Below are positions 27,599 to 36,079 of a stretch of 64,000 bases of DNA, piece by piece. This stretch comes from Candidatus Rokuibacteriota bacterium (GTDB lineage: Bacteria; Methylomirabilota; Methylomirabilia; Rokubacteriales; CSP1-6): NCBI GenBank assembly GCA_003221515.1, contig QHSI01000103.1:1-64000 (forward strand). The letters are read 5' to 3'. The translations under genes were made by a program, and so were the position numbers. The notes beneath the pieces are model-generated. The model worked only from the letters and a program-made list of their open reading frames with translations. It was not told the DNA's origin and ran no database searches. Position 1 is the stretch's first letter; each line of letters begins with the position of its first letter.

Positions 27599-29515
27599 CT
27601 AGCGACGCGCGAGCACGATCAGGTTGCGGTTGAGGATGTCGTCGCCGACGGCCGAGTGGTCGAAGACCGGGCCGCCGACGCGCATCGCCGCCGACAGGGC
27701 TGCCCACGCCGTGTGCAGTGCGTACTTGAACGGCTCCAGCCGCCGGCCGTGCTGGAACGCCCACGACTCGTCGTACATCAGCGGGCGATCGTGGCCGTTG
27801 CGGCTCCGGTGGCGCCGGTAGGCGCGGATCGGCCGCTCGTGCAGGTGCTCGTACAGGAACCAGGCGTGCGGCCGTAGTCTCAGCGAGCACACGTTCCACT
27901 GCGCGAAGCCGGCGCGCTGCAGGAGCCGCCCGAGCTCGGCCTTGGTGCGGAAATGCGTCATGCCGGGCGAGAGCGACGGCGGATAGTTCGGGAACTGGAG
28001 CAAGAGCTGCCCGCCGGGCCGGAGCACCTCGGCGAAATTCCGCAGGCACTGTTCAGGATCCGGCAGGAGCTCGAACACCTCGATCGCGTACGCGGCGTCG
28101 AAGGTGCGCCCGAGCTGCGCGCCGAGGCCGGGCTGGCAGACGTCGGCGCACACGAAGCGGAGGTTCGGCTGGCCGGCGAGCGCATCCCGCAGGTGGGCGA
28201 CGTTCGCCGCGGCGATGTCGAGCAGGGTCAGCGAGCGGAGGCGAGGGGCGACGCGGAACGCCGTGACGCCGCTGCCCGGGCCGACCTCCAGCACGTCCAT
28301 GTTCGCCGAGAGCGGCAGGTACTGATAGAGGATCTCGTCGCGGATCGGGAAGTCGTGGAGCGGCGCCCTGAAAAAATCCGAGGGCCGGAACGCCGGACGC
28401 TGCGACGTCGTGACGATCTCGACGCCCCGCCGCGCCGGCGCGGGGCGCTTCGTCTCGCTCGGTCTCGGCGCCGCCGGTCGCCGGATGGTGCGCACGGCCG
28501 ACCTCGCGGCCCAGAGCTGATAGCCGGTGCGCGCCCAGCGCGCGGTGCGCCAGTAGCACTTGTGCCAGCGCGCCACGGCGGTCAGCTCACCGCCGAACTT
28601 CCGCTTGAACCGTCCGTGGCCGGACATGTTGTAGAGGCGCAGTCCGCGATCGGCGGCGAGCCCCATGGCGACCCAGTGCACGTAGTCGTTGGGGCACAGC
28701 GGATGCCCCTCTTCCCGGCTGGCGCCGCTCCAGAAATACATCGCGCGTTCGTCGTGGGGGAAGAGCCCGACGGCGAGGAGACGGCCCGCGGCATCCTTCA
28801 CCCGCAGCGCGAACAGGCAGTCCGCCTTCTTCAGGTGCGAGAAGAGCAGCCGCGGCGTATCGCGCGAGAAGGGCGGCCGGCGGCCTTTCCGGCGCATGAG
28901 GTCCAGATAGAAAGCGTAGTACTCGTCGGCGACGTCTGGGTCGTCCGTGTCCTCGACCACGAGGCCGGCCGCCTGCGCCTTGCGGATGCGGTTGCGGCAC
29001 GTGGACTCGAGGCGGCGCCACATCGCGTCTTCGCCGCCGGAGAGCGAAACCAGAAATGTCCAGTCCGGCACCCGCTCGAATCCAGACGATTGGAGCAAGC
29101 GCGGCGAGAGGCTGGGGTGCTCGAGCTCGATCATCGCCAGCCGTTCGGTGGCGGCGAGGCGATCGAGCGCGACGAAGAGCGCGGACTGATCGGCGTCGTG
29201 ATCGAGGAGCGGCCCCATCACGTTCGTGCCCCAGCTGCGCAACGGCGTGCCCAGGATCCTATAGGGCCCCATTTGCAGCAGGCCGCCGCAGAGGTAGCCG
29301 ACCGTCCGATCGTCTGCGCGGATCGCCCAGCGGGCGCCTTCGACGCGGCGACTGGACGCCAGGTAGTCGAGCCACACGTTGCGATGGAAGAGCTCGCGGC
29401 CCTCGTACGGTGCGATCAGCTCGTCCCAGCGCACGACCTCGGCGCCGCTGAGCGCGTCGAGCCGATACGCCCCCGCCGGCCGCGTATCGAGCGCCCGCGC
29501 GGTCACGATGCTCAT
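27599..29515 (-). CDS. FemAB-like acyltransferase fused to a SAM methyltransferase
   Basis: A continuous 638-aa frame with two domains. Residues ~1-350 are FemAB/GNAT-like (YRILGTPLRSWGTNVMGPLL, STCRNRIRKAQAAGLVVED, ALRVKDAAGRLLAVGLFPHD, LYNMSGHGRFKRKFGGELT), as in the FemAB-family proteins of XrtA loci. After a Pro/Arg-rich linker (~350-375), residues ~390-638 are a class I methyltransferase: MDVLEVGPGSGVTAFRVAP, LTLLDIAAANV, ADVCQPGL and VLRPGGQLLLQFPNYPP. No stop interrupts the linker. It could transfer an amino acid and a methyl group to the glycan. Separate translation of the second domain from an internal GTG near 28496 cannot be excluded. Confidence 0.8.
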   Translation of the reverse strand: MSIVTARALDTRPAGAYRLDALSGAEVVRWDELIAPYEGRELFHRNVWLDYLASSRRVEGARWAIRADDRTVGYLCGGLLQMGPYRILGTPLRSWGTNVMGPLLDHDADQSALFVALDRLAATERLAMIELEHPSLSPRLLQSSGFERVPDWTFLVSLSGGEDAMWRRLESTCRNRIRKAQAAGLVVEDTDDPDVADEYYAFYLDLMRRKGRRPPFSRDTPRLLFSHLKKADCLFALRVKDAAGRLLAVGLFPHDERAMYFWSGASREEGHPLCPNDYVHWVAMGLAADRGLRLYNMSGHGRFKRKFGGELTAVARWHKCYWRTARWARTGYQLWAARSAVRTIRRPAAPRPSETKRPAPARRGVEIVTTSQRPAFRPSDFFRAPLHDFPIRDEILYQYLPLSANMDVLEVGPGSGVTAFRVAPRLRSLTLLDIAAANVAHLRDALAGQPNLRFVCADVCQPGLGAQLGRTFDAAYAIEVFELLPDPEQCLRNFAEVLRPGGQLLLQFPNYPPSLSPGMTHFRTKAELGRLLQRAGFAQWNVCSLRLRPHAWFLYEHLHERPIRAYRRHRSRNGHDRPLMYDESWAFQHGRRLEPFKYALHTAWAALSAAMRVGGPVFDHSAVGDDILNRNLIVLARR

Positions 29516-30711
29516 GCGCGGGTCTCCATCACGAAGCTCTTGTAGTTGGCGAGAACCGCGCCGGCCAGAGCGCCGATCGAATCGGACGCGTGCCCCGCGA
29601 TCGAATCGGACGCGGGCCGGCCTTGCCACGTCGCCAGCGGCAGATCGTCCGCGAGGCGACGGAGATCCGAGACTTGACGCCGCTGGCCCGCGGCGGCGCG
29701 CAGCTCGAACACCAGCGTGCTCGCGGCCCGATAGACCAGATGGCGCGGGGAGCCGAGCGACGCCTGCCGGAGCCAGCGCGGCCAGAGCGGCCAGCTCCGA
29801 TGCCAGCCGCGCGCCCGCACGACGTGGGCCCAGCCGCGGCCGCGGCCGCTCCACGGCTGTCGGCCCATCCAGAGCGACATCAGCGCCGATGGCGAATCGT
29901 CGCGATCTCTTCCCGTCAACCGGCCGAGCTCCCAGTGCCAGAGCGCCTCGGCGTAATCGATCGCCCGATCCCAGAACGGCCGCCGCGCTTCGGTGACGAG
30001 CGTGCCGCCCGAGAGCTTCCAGCGGGTCGCGGCCGCGACGTACTCGGCGAACGGCGCCAGCGGAAACGGCCACGTCGTGGTCCCCGACCACTTCGCCAGA
30101 CGCGCGAGGTTGTCGGCGCGCTCCATGTACGTCGGCGCGTAGGCGCCGGCGAAGACGAGCAGCGACGTGGTCATGTCGAGGTAGAGCTTCACGGTCCGGT
30201 AGTGCGCCTCCGGCGAGAGGATCGCCCGGTCCTCGAGGAGCTCGTCCGTGCTGCCGAGCTGCTCGACGAGACGATTCGCCAGCATCCGCCAGGCGTCTTC
30301 GCGGGGGATGTCGGCGGCCGCGAACTTGGGGATGAGCCCGAGCACCGACGCTTCCCCGTCGACGGCCTTACCGGACGCGCGGAGCTCGTAGGCGAAGATG
30401 CTGGGCGGCAGGCGGCGCAGGTAGGCGCACCCGACCGCGCTCAGCGCGATCTCGGCGCGGAGCCCACGCCGCCGAAGCCGCGCCTCGATCTGCTCGCGGA
30501 TCAGCGCGAGGTCCGCCGCGGGCGGCGGTATGGTCCCGTCGTCGAAGACGAGCAGCAGCTCCGCGTCGCCCAGCAGCCGGCGCCCCCGCTCGGTCTCGAC
30601 GAACGTCCCCTCGTCGCGCGCCAGGCTGCCGGCGAGCACGACCGCGCGCAGGCGCTCGCGATACACCTGCCGGCAGAGGCGCGCACTCTCCTCGCAGATC
30701 ACGGCCTTCAT
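29512..30711 (-). CDS. Nucleotidyltransferase-like protein of unknown function
   Basis: 399 aa. The N-terminal ~110 residues look like a Pol-beta-type nucleotidyltransferase: AVVLAGSLARDEGTFVETERG gives the G-S helix start (here AGSLARDEG) and LGDAELLLVFDDG gives candidate acidic metal ligands. The remaining ~290 residues are helical and Trp/Arg-rich, with no domain I recognise (WHWELGRLTGRDRDDSPSALMSLW is a notable block, split as WHWELGRLTGRD and SPSALMSLW). The gene sits between a glycosyltransferase and the FemAB fusion with ATGA overlaps on both sides, so a glycan-modifying role is inferred only from context. Confidence 0.6.
   Translation of the reverse strand: MKAVICEESARLCRQVYRERLRAVVLAGSLARDEGTFVETERGRRLLGDAELLLVFDDGTIPPPAADLALIREQIEARLRRRGLRAEIALSAVGCAYLRRLPPSIFAYELRASGKAVDGEASVLGLIPKFAAADIPREDAWRMLANRLVEQLGSTDELLEDRAILSPEAHYRTVKLYLDMTTSLLVFAGAYAPTYMERADNLARLAKWSGTTTWPFPLAPFAEYVAAATRWKLSGGTLVTEARRPFWDRAIDYAEALWHWELGRLTGRDRDDSPSALMSLWMGRQPWSGRGRGWAHVVRARGWHRSWPLWPRWLRQASLGSPRHLVYRAASTLVFELRAAAGQRRQVSDLRRLADDLPLATWQGRPASDSIAGHASDSIGALAGAVLANYKSFVMETRA
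29574..29614. repeat. Short in-frame direct repeat within the nucleotidyltransferase-like gene
   Basis: The 17-bp word CGATCGAATCGGACGCG occurs at 29574-29590 and 29598-29614, period 24 bp, and encodes a repeated ASDSI peptide near the C-terminus. The period is a multiple of three, so it is an in-frame eight-codon duplication. Confidence 0.7.
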
Positions 30712-31877
30712 CGCGGCCCCCACGCCGTCGCCGGCACCCCGTCCGGGCGCGGCAGGCGGCCGAGGCGCGAGAGCGCCAGATGGTAGAGCGCCTCGGTGCG
30801 CTGGATCTGGCGGTCCTCGTTGAATCGCTCGAGGACCCAGGCGCGCCCGGCGAGCGCCAGCTTCTCGCGTAGCCGCCGATCGCCCAGGAGCCGGCCGAGC
30901 GCCCGCGCGAGCCCGTCGGCGTCGCCGGGCGGCACCGTGAGACCGGTGGCGCCGTCGATCACGACCTCGGGGGTGCCGTCCACCGCGCTCGCCACCATCG
31001 GCCGGCCGGCGGCGAGCGACTCGATCGCCGCGAGCGGCAGACCTTCGAAGAACGAGGGGAGCACCGTCACGTCGGCCAGGGCCAGCCAATCGGCGACGTT
31101 CGCCTGCTGGCCGACGAACCGCACCGCGTCGCCGAGCCCCGACGCCGCGACCTGCTGCTCGAGCTCCTGGCGGAGCGCGCCCTCGCCCACGCACACCAGG
31201 CGCACGCGCGGGAACTGGGCCCGCACCGCGGGCAGCGCGTCGAACAGCACGCGATGGCCCTTCTGAGGCTCGAGGCGTCCGACGACGACGAGGACCGGAT
31301 CGCTCGCGCCGAAGCCGAGGCTCTCCCGCATGCCGGCGGGTGCCCGGTGGTGCGGGTTGAAGCGGCGGAGATCGCAGCCGTTGTGGATCACGACGACCTT
31401 GTGCCGCGCCAGACCCTTTTCTTCGACGAGGTACCGGCGGTTGGCGTCGGACACCGCGATGTACTGGTCCACGAAGCGGCCGGCGATGCGGTCGACGACG
31501 TAGCGGGCCTTGAGCCCCCGGCGCCAGGACTCGCGCAGGTGCGGCGTCTCGACGACCAGCGGGACGCGGGCCAGCGCGGCGATCGGCGACGCGAAGAGGC
31601 TCGAATGGAAGAGGTGCGAGTGCACGATGTCCGGGCGCCGCGCGCGCATGATCGAGAGGAGCGCGCTGGCCGCGCCGATCTCGTAGGGCTTGCGCAGGCG
31701 GAGCGCGGTCAGCGGCACGTCGCGCGGCACGTCGCGCCGGATCTTCTCGGCCACCTCGGGCGCGCAGACCAGCGCGGGCCGGAACCGGTGCCGGTCGAGC
31801 CCGCGGAGCAGCGTGAGGATATGCTCTTCCGCCCCGCCGCGGGCCAGCGTGTTCGAGAAGTAGAGGACGGAGATCAT
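30708..31877 (-). CDS. Glycosyltransferase family 4 protein
   Basis: 389-aa GT4-type glycosyltransferase. N-terminal VLYFSNTLARGGAEEHILTLLRGL is the classic GGAE opening (in parts: NTLARGGAEEHILTLL). The donor domain has VVIHNGCDLRRFNP, LVVVGRLEPQKGHRVLFDAL, LVCVGEGALRQELEQ, VRFVGQQANVADWLALADV and the EX7E-type block PSFFEGLPLAAIESLAAG. It overlaps its neighbours as ATGA on both sides. Linkage and sugar are unknown. Confidence 0.9.
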   Translation of the reverse strand: MISVLYFSNTLARGGAEEHILTLLRGLDRHRFRPALVCAPEVAEKIRRDVPRDVPLTALRLRKPYEIGAASALLSIMRARRPDIVHSHLFHSSLFASPIAALARVPLVVETPHLRESWRRGLKARYVVDRIAGRFVDQYIAVSDANRRYLVEEKGLARHKVVVIHNGCDLRRFNPHHRAPAGMRESLGFGASDPVLVVVGRLEPQKGHRVLFDALPAVRAQFPRVRLVCVGEGALRQELEQQVAASGLGDAVRFVGQQANVADWLALADVTVLPSFFEGLPLAAIESLAAGRPMVASAVDGTPEVVIDGATGLTVPPGDADGLARALGRLLGDRRLREKLALAGRAWVLERFNEDRQIQRTEALYHLALSRLGRLPRPDGVPATAWGPR

Positions 31878-33064
31878 CGGCGGGGCGCCTCGGCGATGTC
31901 GGGGAGCAGGCCGGCGGCGTGCGCCATGCACGCGTACGCGTCGGCGATCGTGCGCATCGGCCGCGGCGGCGCCTGGTTGCTGAGGAAAATCGCGTCGGAC
32001 GACGGGTCGTCCGGATGGTAGCCGTGCATCCCGGTCGGTTGCCATCCCGGCGCGTTGAAGTTGCTGCTGGACACGAGCCAGCCGGGCTCGAGCAGGAACA
32101 CCAGATCGCCGTAGCGGCGGTCGCCGAAGCGGATGCCGAGCGCGGCCTGCTCCTCGTCGGTGAGAACGCGGCCGCAGGTGAGCGACGCGAGCCGCTCGAC
32201 CACTAGCGCGCGGGCACGCTCGGAGAAGAACCAGAAGCGGGCCATCGTGGAGTCGTAGACCGCGAGGTAGTCGTCGGGCAGGCGGAGCCCGAGCGTCTCG
32301 ATGTCGCGCGCGAGGTCGTAGTGGCGGCGCACCGGGGTCATCCCGTGGTCGGAGAAGAGCGTGAGGCCGGCCCGCGGATCGCGCCGGAGGGCCGTCCCCA
32401 GCAGCTCGCGGAGCCCGGTCTCGTAGATGGAGAACTTCTCCTTGAGCGGCGCGTCGTCCTCGACGTGGTGGTGGAGGAAGGCGTCGATCTCGCTCAGATA
32501 GACGAAGAACAGCGTCGCGCGTCCGGCCTCGATGTCGTGACGGGCGCGGCTCAGGATCTCGGCGTCGGTCCCGTCGTGGTACGAGTACGCGCGATGCGGC
32601 ACGCCCGCGACCGCGAGCCGGTCGAAGATCGAGGCGACGCCGCGGATGCCGTGCGGCTGATAGATGTTGCGCTTCTCGACCCAGTTGAGCCATGGGAGCA
32701 CGCGCGGGCTCACCGCGCAGTCGAACAGCGGCCCGAGCCCGAGCGCCCGCCGGCCCACTTCCTTGACCGCCTTGCGCACGACACGGTGGCCGAGGACGCT
32801 GTCCGGCAGAAAATGAAGCCGCCGCAGCCAGCGGAACGGCGAACCCTCCGGATCGTAGTAGAAGAGGTTCCAGTGTCCATGCTCGGCCGGTGACTTGCCG
32901 GTGAGCATGGTGGGGATCGCGCCCGAGCTGTAGCCGAGCACGGTCCTGAGCGGCGCCCGGTGCGGCAGCGCGTCGGACAGGAAGCCGAGCCGCTGCGCGA
33001 TCTCCCACCCGAAGGCGTCGATCAGTACGAACACGTGGAGGTCGAGGCGGTCGACGCGGCTCAC
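31874..33064 (-). CDS. Type I phosphodiesterase/nucleotide pyrophosphatase-like protein
   Basis: Alkaline-phosphatase-superfamily enzyme of 396 aa, GTG start at 33064. Metal-site and nucleophile motifs are visible: LIDAFGWE, TVLGYSSGAIPTMLTGKSPAEHG (Ser/Thr nucleophile region; shown as GYSSGAIPTMLTG), FVYLSEIDAFLHHH, LFSDHGMTP and GMHGYHPDD. No signal peptide is evident, so the active site may be cytoplasmic. In a polysaccharide operon it might hydrolyse or transfer a phospho-substituent (phosphoethanolamine or phosphoglycerol type), which is inference. Confidence 0.75.
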   Translation of the reverse strand: MSRVDRLDLHVFVLIDAFGWEIAQRLGFLSDALPHRAPLRTVLGYSSGAIPTMLTGKSPAEHGHWNLFYYDPEGSPFRWLRRLHFLPDSVLGHRVVRKAVKEVGRRALGLGPLFDCAVSPRVLPWLNWVEKRNIYQPHGIRGVASIFDRLAVAGVPHRAYSYHDGTDAEILSRARHDIEAGRATLFFVYLSEIDAFLHHHVEDDAPLKEKFSIYETGLRELLGTALRRDPRAGLTLFSDHGMTPVRRHYDLARDIETLGLRLPDDYLAVYDSTMARFWFFSERARALVVERLASLTCGRVLTDEEQAALGIRFGDRRYGDLVFLLEPGWLVSSSNFNAPGWQPTGMHGYHPDDPSSDAIFLSNQAPPRPMRTIADAYACMAHAAGLLPDIAEAPRR

Positions 33065-33867
33065 GCGCCCTCCAGGTGAAGCAGGGCGCCTAGCTGGCTG
33101 GGCCGGACCTTGAGGAGGATGCGCTTGGGCAAATACGTCAGCGCGGTCCGCGCAACGCTCGGCAGATACGCCGAAGGCTGGCGGGCCAGGATCCCCGCGA
33201 AGCGCGAGGCCGTCGTGTCGCGATAGACGGTGACGCGATTCACGACGGCCCGGCCGGGTCGCGTCGGCCAGCTCAGCGAGTTGCACACGGCCTGGTAGCC
33301 GACCTCCCGCGCGGTGTCGATGACGCGACGATCGAGCAGGCCGTACGGAGTGGCCAGGAAGTCCACGCCGAGGCCGACCCGGTCCTCGATGAGGCGCTTG
33401 CTGGTCTGCAGCTCGTTGCGCAGCAGGCGCTCCGGCAGCCCGGGCAGGAGGACGTGATCGTGCGCGTGCGACTGGAACGACATCCCCGCGCGATGCATCT
33501 CCATGATCTGGCTCCAGGTGAGATGGCCGGCGCGCTCGATCGTGGCGGTGTTGACGAAGAACTCGGCCCGGACGCCGGCCGCGAGCAGCAGCGGAAACAC
33601 GACCTCGTAGTCGGTCGCCCGGCCGTCATCGAAGGTCAGCACGACCGCCGACTGGTTCTCGGGAGCGGTCGCCCGGCCGGACCAGAGCTCGTACAGGCGC
33701 CGGACCCGCTGACCGGCCTCGCGGATCTGCGCCAGGTGGCGCCCGAACGCGGCAGACGTGACCCAGTACTTTGTGTCGCGTCCGGCGACGTCGGCGGGGA
33801 GCGTGGCGCCGAGGCCGTGGTACATCAGCACCGGAGCGCCGGAGAGCGTCAGCTCACGCGCTGCCAT
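33061..33867 (-). CDS. Polysaccharide deacetylase (NodB/CE4 family)
   Basis: 268-aa carbohydrate esterase that removes N-acetyl groups from glycans. Motif 1 is LTFDDGRATDYEVVFPLL with the catalytic and metal Asp pair; the zinc ligands are in SHAHDHVLLPGL (HxxxH); motif 3 is FLATPYGLLDRRVIDTAREVGYQ, given as TPYGLLDRRVI and AREVGYQ. ATG 33867 overlaps the GT2 gene by 19 bp. There is no signal peptide. XrtA loci regularly carry a deacetylase of this type. Confidence 0.87.
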   Translation of the reverse strand: MAARELTLSGAPVLMYHGLGATLPADVAGRDTKYWVTSAAFGRHLAQIREAGQRVRRLYELWSGRATAPENQSAVVLTFDDGRATDYEVVFPLLLAAGVRAEFFVNTATIERAGHLTWSQIMEMHRAGMSFQSHAHDHVLLPGLPERLLRNELQTSKRLIEDRVGLGVDFLATPYGLLDRRVIDTAREVGYQAVCNSLSWPTRPGRAVVNRVTVYRDTTASRFAGILARQPSAYLPSVARTALTYLPKRILLKVRPSQLGALLHLEGA

Positions 33868-35024
33868 GCCGTGTCCTTGCGACCGCCGAGGAACCGCAGA
33901 AATCCCACCAGGAACGCCACGTTGATCGCGACGAGGAAATAGCAGAGCAGCGCCAGCGGCACGCGTCGCACGCGCTCGCGGAACAGGAAGCCGACGCCGG
34001 CCCACAGATAGAAGGCGCACTGCGCGGCCAGCATCGCGACGTAGAAGCGCCCGCCGTCGAGCAGGGCGAGGTTGGCGGCGAAGAGGCCGAGCAGCAGGAA
34101 GGGCAGCACCCAGCGCAGGAGCTTGTGCGAGAAGAACGCCAGCGATGCGAGCGGCGCCAGCGGCACCCGCACCAGCTCGCGCAGCGCGCGGAAGCTGCCG
34201 GTCGCGATCCGCACGCGCCGGGTGAACTCGTCCCGCACCGATTCGGCCGCGAACTCGATCGCCTGCGCCTCCGGATCGAACACCACCTGGAAGCCGAGCG
34301 TGCGGGCGCGCATGGGCACGACGAAGTCGTCGATGAGGTCGTCGGGCGTGAGGGGCCGGTAGCACGCGCGGCGCAGCGCGTAGATCGCGCCGCTGGCGGT
34401 GAGCGTCGCGCCCAGCCGCGCCTCCATGAGGCGCAGCGACATCTCGTAGCGCCAGTAGATGCCCTCGGTCCGCGAGAACTCGTCGCCGCCCCGGAGGCCG
34501 AGCGCGCCACACACGACGCCGACGCGCCCGTCGGCGAAATGCCGGACGAGCTGCCGGATCGCGTCCGGACGGAACATGGTCGCGGCGTCCGAGAACACGA
34601 GGATCCCGTGCCGGGCCCGCTCGACCGCGCGATTGAGCGCGGTGGCCTTGCCGGCGCGCCCCGGGAGCAGGAGGGGCTCGATGGCCGGGTCGTCGATGGC
34701 CGCCAGGATGTCGTTGGTGCGATCGGTCGAACCGTCGGAGACGAAGATCACCTGGAGCCGGTCGCGCGGATAGTCGAGGTCCGCGACGTTGGCGACCTTA
34801 TCTTGCAAACACGCCTCCTCGTTGTACGCGGGCACGATCAACGTCACCGGCGGCAGCTCGGCGTCGCCGAGCGCCCGGCGCCGGCGGTCGCGCCGGGTCG
34901 TGAGGAAGCGGAGGTCGGTGCGCGCCTGGGCGAACGCGTAGATGACGAAGAGCAGGCACGGATAGAGGATGTACGTGTAGCTCACGAGCGCGAGACCCAC
35001 CCAGAAGATCCCGTGAGCCAGCAC
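33849..35024 (-). CDS. Membrane glycosyltransferase family 2 protein
   Basis: 391 aa. An N-terminal membrane helix (LVSYTYILYPCLLFVIYAFA) precedes a GT-A domain with VTLIVPAYNEEACLQDKVAN, VIFVSDGSTDRTNDIL, ILVFSDAATMF (metal site) and the acceptor block RYEMSLRLMEA; DDLIDDFVVPMRAR is the ED-type catalytic region. Three or four helices follow near the C-terminus. The layout is that of processive or Wzy-associated GT2 enzymes such as those in poly-hexosamine synthesis, which would fit the adjacent deacetylase. Confidence 0.88.
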   Translation of the reverse strand: MLAHGIFWVGLALVSYTYILYPCLLFVIYAFAQARTDLRFLTTRRDRRRRALGDAELPPVTLIVPAYNEEACLQDKVANVADLDYPRDRLQVIFVSDGSTDRTNDILAAIDDPAIEPLLLPGRAGKATALNRAVERARHGILVFSDAATMFRPDAIRQLVRHFADGRVGVVCGALGLRGGDEFSRTEGIYWRYEMSLRLMEARLGATLTASGAIYALRRACYRPLTPDDLIDDFVVPMRARTLGFQVVFDPEAQAIEFAAESVRDEFTRRVRIATGSFRALRELVRVPLAPLASLAFFSHKLLRWVLPFLLLGLFAANLALLDGGRFYVAMLAAQCAFYLWAGVGFLFRERVRRVPLALLCYFLVAINVAFLVGFLRFLGGRKDTAWQRVS

Positions 35025-35034
35025 GCGTCGGCGC

Positions 35035-36078
35035 TCAGGCCACGCGCGCCAGGATGGCGCGCGCCAGCTTGACGGGATCGTGCCGCACCTCGGGGCCGGC
35101 GGCCAGCAGGTCGTCCTCGACGACCGAGTGGCCGAGGGCCTTCAGCAGCTCGGCGTCCGGCGGCACCGGCACCGCGCCCTGCGCCGCGTACCGCGCGAGC
35201 TGCTCCGGCGCGATCGGCGCCGTGTTGACCAGGACGTCGTGGATCGCGATCGCCGGCGCGTGGCGACGGAGCGCGATCAAATGGTCGACGCCGGTGTGGC
35301 CGTCGGTCTCGCCGGGCTCGGTCATGAGGTTCATGACCAGCACGACGCGCGCCCGCGAGCGCGCGATCGCCTCCGGGAGCTCGCCGACGAGCAGCACCGC
35401 GACCTGGCTCGAGTAGAGGCTGCCGGGACCGATCACGATCAGGTCGGCGGCCTCGAGGGCCTCGCGGGCCTCGGGCAGCGCCGCGGCGTTGGCCGGCTCG
35501 AGCCTCATACGACGGATCGGGCATCGAGCCTCCGCGATGCGCGACTCACCTTCGATCGTGGTGCCGTCGGAGAGCTCGGCGTGCAGGACCACGTTCTCGG
35601 CGGTCGACGGCAGGACACGGCCCCGTGTCGCCAGCATGCGGCCACCTCGCGCGATGGCCTTGGAGAAGTCCCGCTCCAGCTCGGTGAGCGCGGTGAGGAT
35701 CAAATTGCCGAGGCTGTGACCGCCAATGTCGCCGCCGCGATCGAAGCGGAAATCGAACACGTCCGACATCAGCGGATCGCCACCGGCCAGGGCCAACAGG
35801 CAATTCCGGACGTCGCCCGGGGACGGCAGATGGTACGACGCCCGGAGCTTGCCTGAGCTGCCGCCGTCGTCGGCGACCGTCGCGATCGCCGTCAGGCGGG
35901 AGGGATCGCGCTCCGGATCCCACGGACGCGACCCGAACATTGGTCCGCGGAGGCCGCGGAGCACGGCCGGCAGGCCGGTTCCGCCGCCGAGGGCCACGAC
36001 GCGCAGGTCGGGGCGCGGATAGGACTCCGGAGCGGTCATCGTCGTCACCGTGCCGATCCGCGCGAGCGCATGGGCCAT
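35035..36078 (-). CDS. YvcK/CofD-like (gluconeogenesis factor family) protein
   Basis: 347 aa. The N-terminal nucleotide-binding block VVALGGGTGLPAVLRGL, then ATVADDGGSSGKLRASY and PSPGDVRNCLLAL, and later GGDIGGHSLGNLILTAL and IVIGPGSLYSSQVAVLL are YvcK-family hallmarks. YvcK-type proteins bind UDP-sugars and affect cell-envelope precursor supply; CofD relatives transfer phospholactate. Either ATG 36078 or ATG 36039 could be the start. It is placed in the polysaccharide operon rather than next to whiA/rapZ, where YvcK is usually found. Confidence 0.82.
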   Translation of the reverse strand: MAHALARIGTVTTMTAPESYPRPDLRVVALGGGTGLPAVLRGLRGPMFGSRPWDPERDPSRLTAIATVADDGGSSGKLRASYHLPSPGDVRNCLLALAGGDPLMSDVFDFRFDRGGDIGGHSLGNLILTALTELERDFSKAIARGGRMLATRGRVLPSTAENVVLHAELSDGTTIEGESRIAEARCPIRRMRLEPANAAALPEAREALEAADLIVIGPGSLYSSQVAVLLVGELPEAIARSRARVVLVMNLMTEPGETDGHTGVDHLIALRRHAPAIAIHDVLVNTAPIAPEQLARYAAQGAVPVPPDAELLKALGHSVVEDDLLAAGPEVRHDPVKLARAILARVA

Positions 36079-36079
36079 C

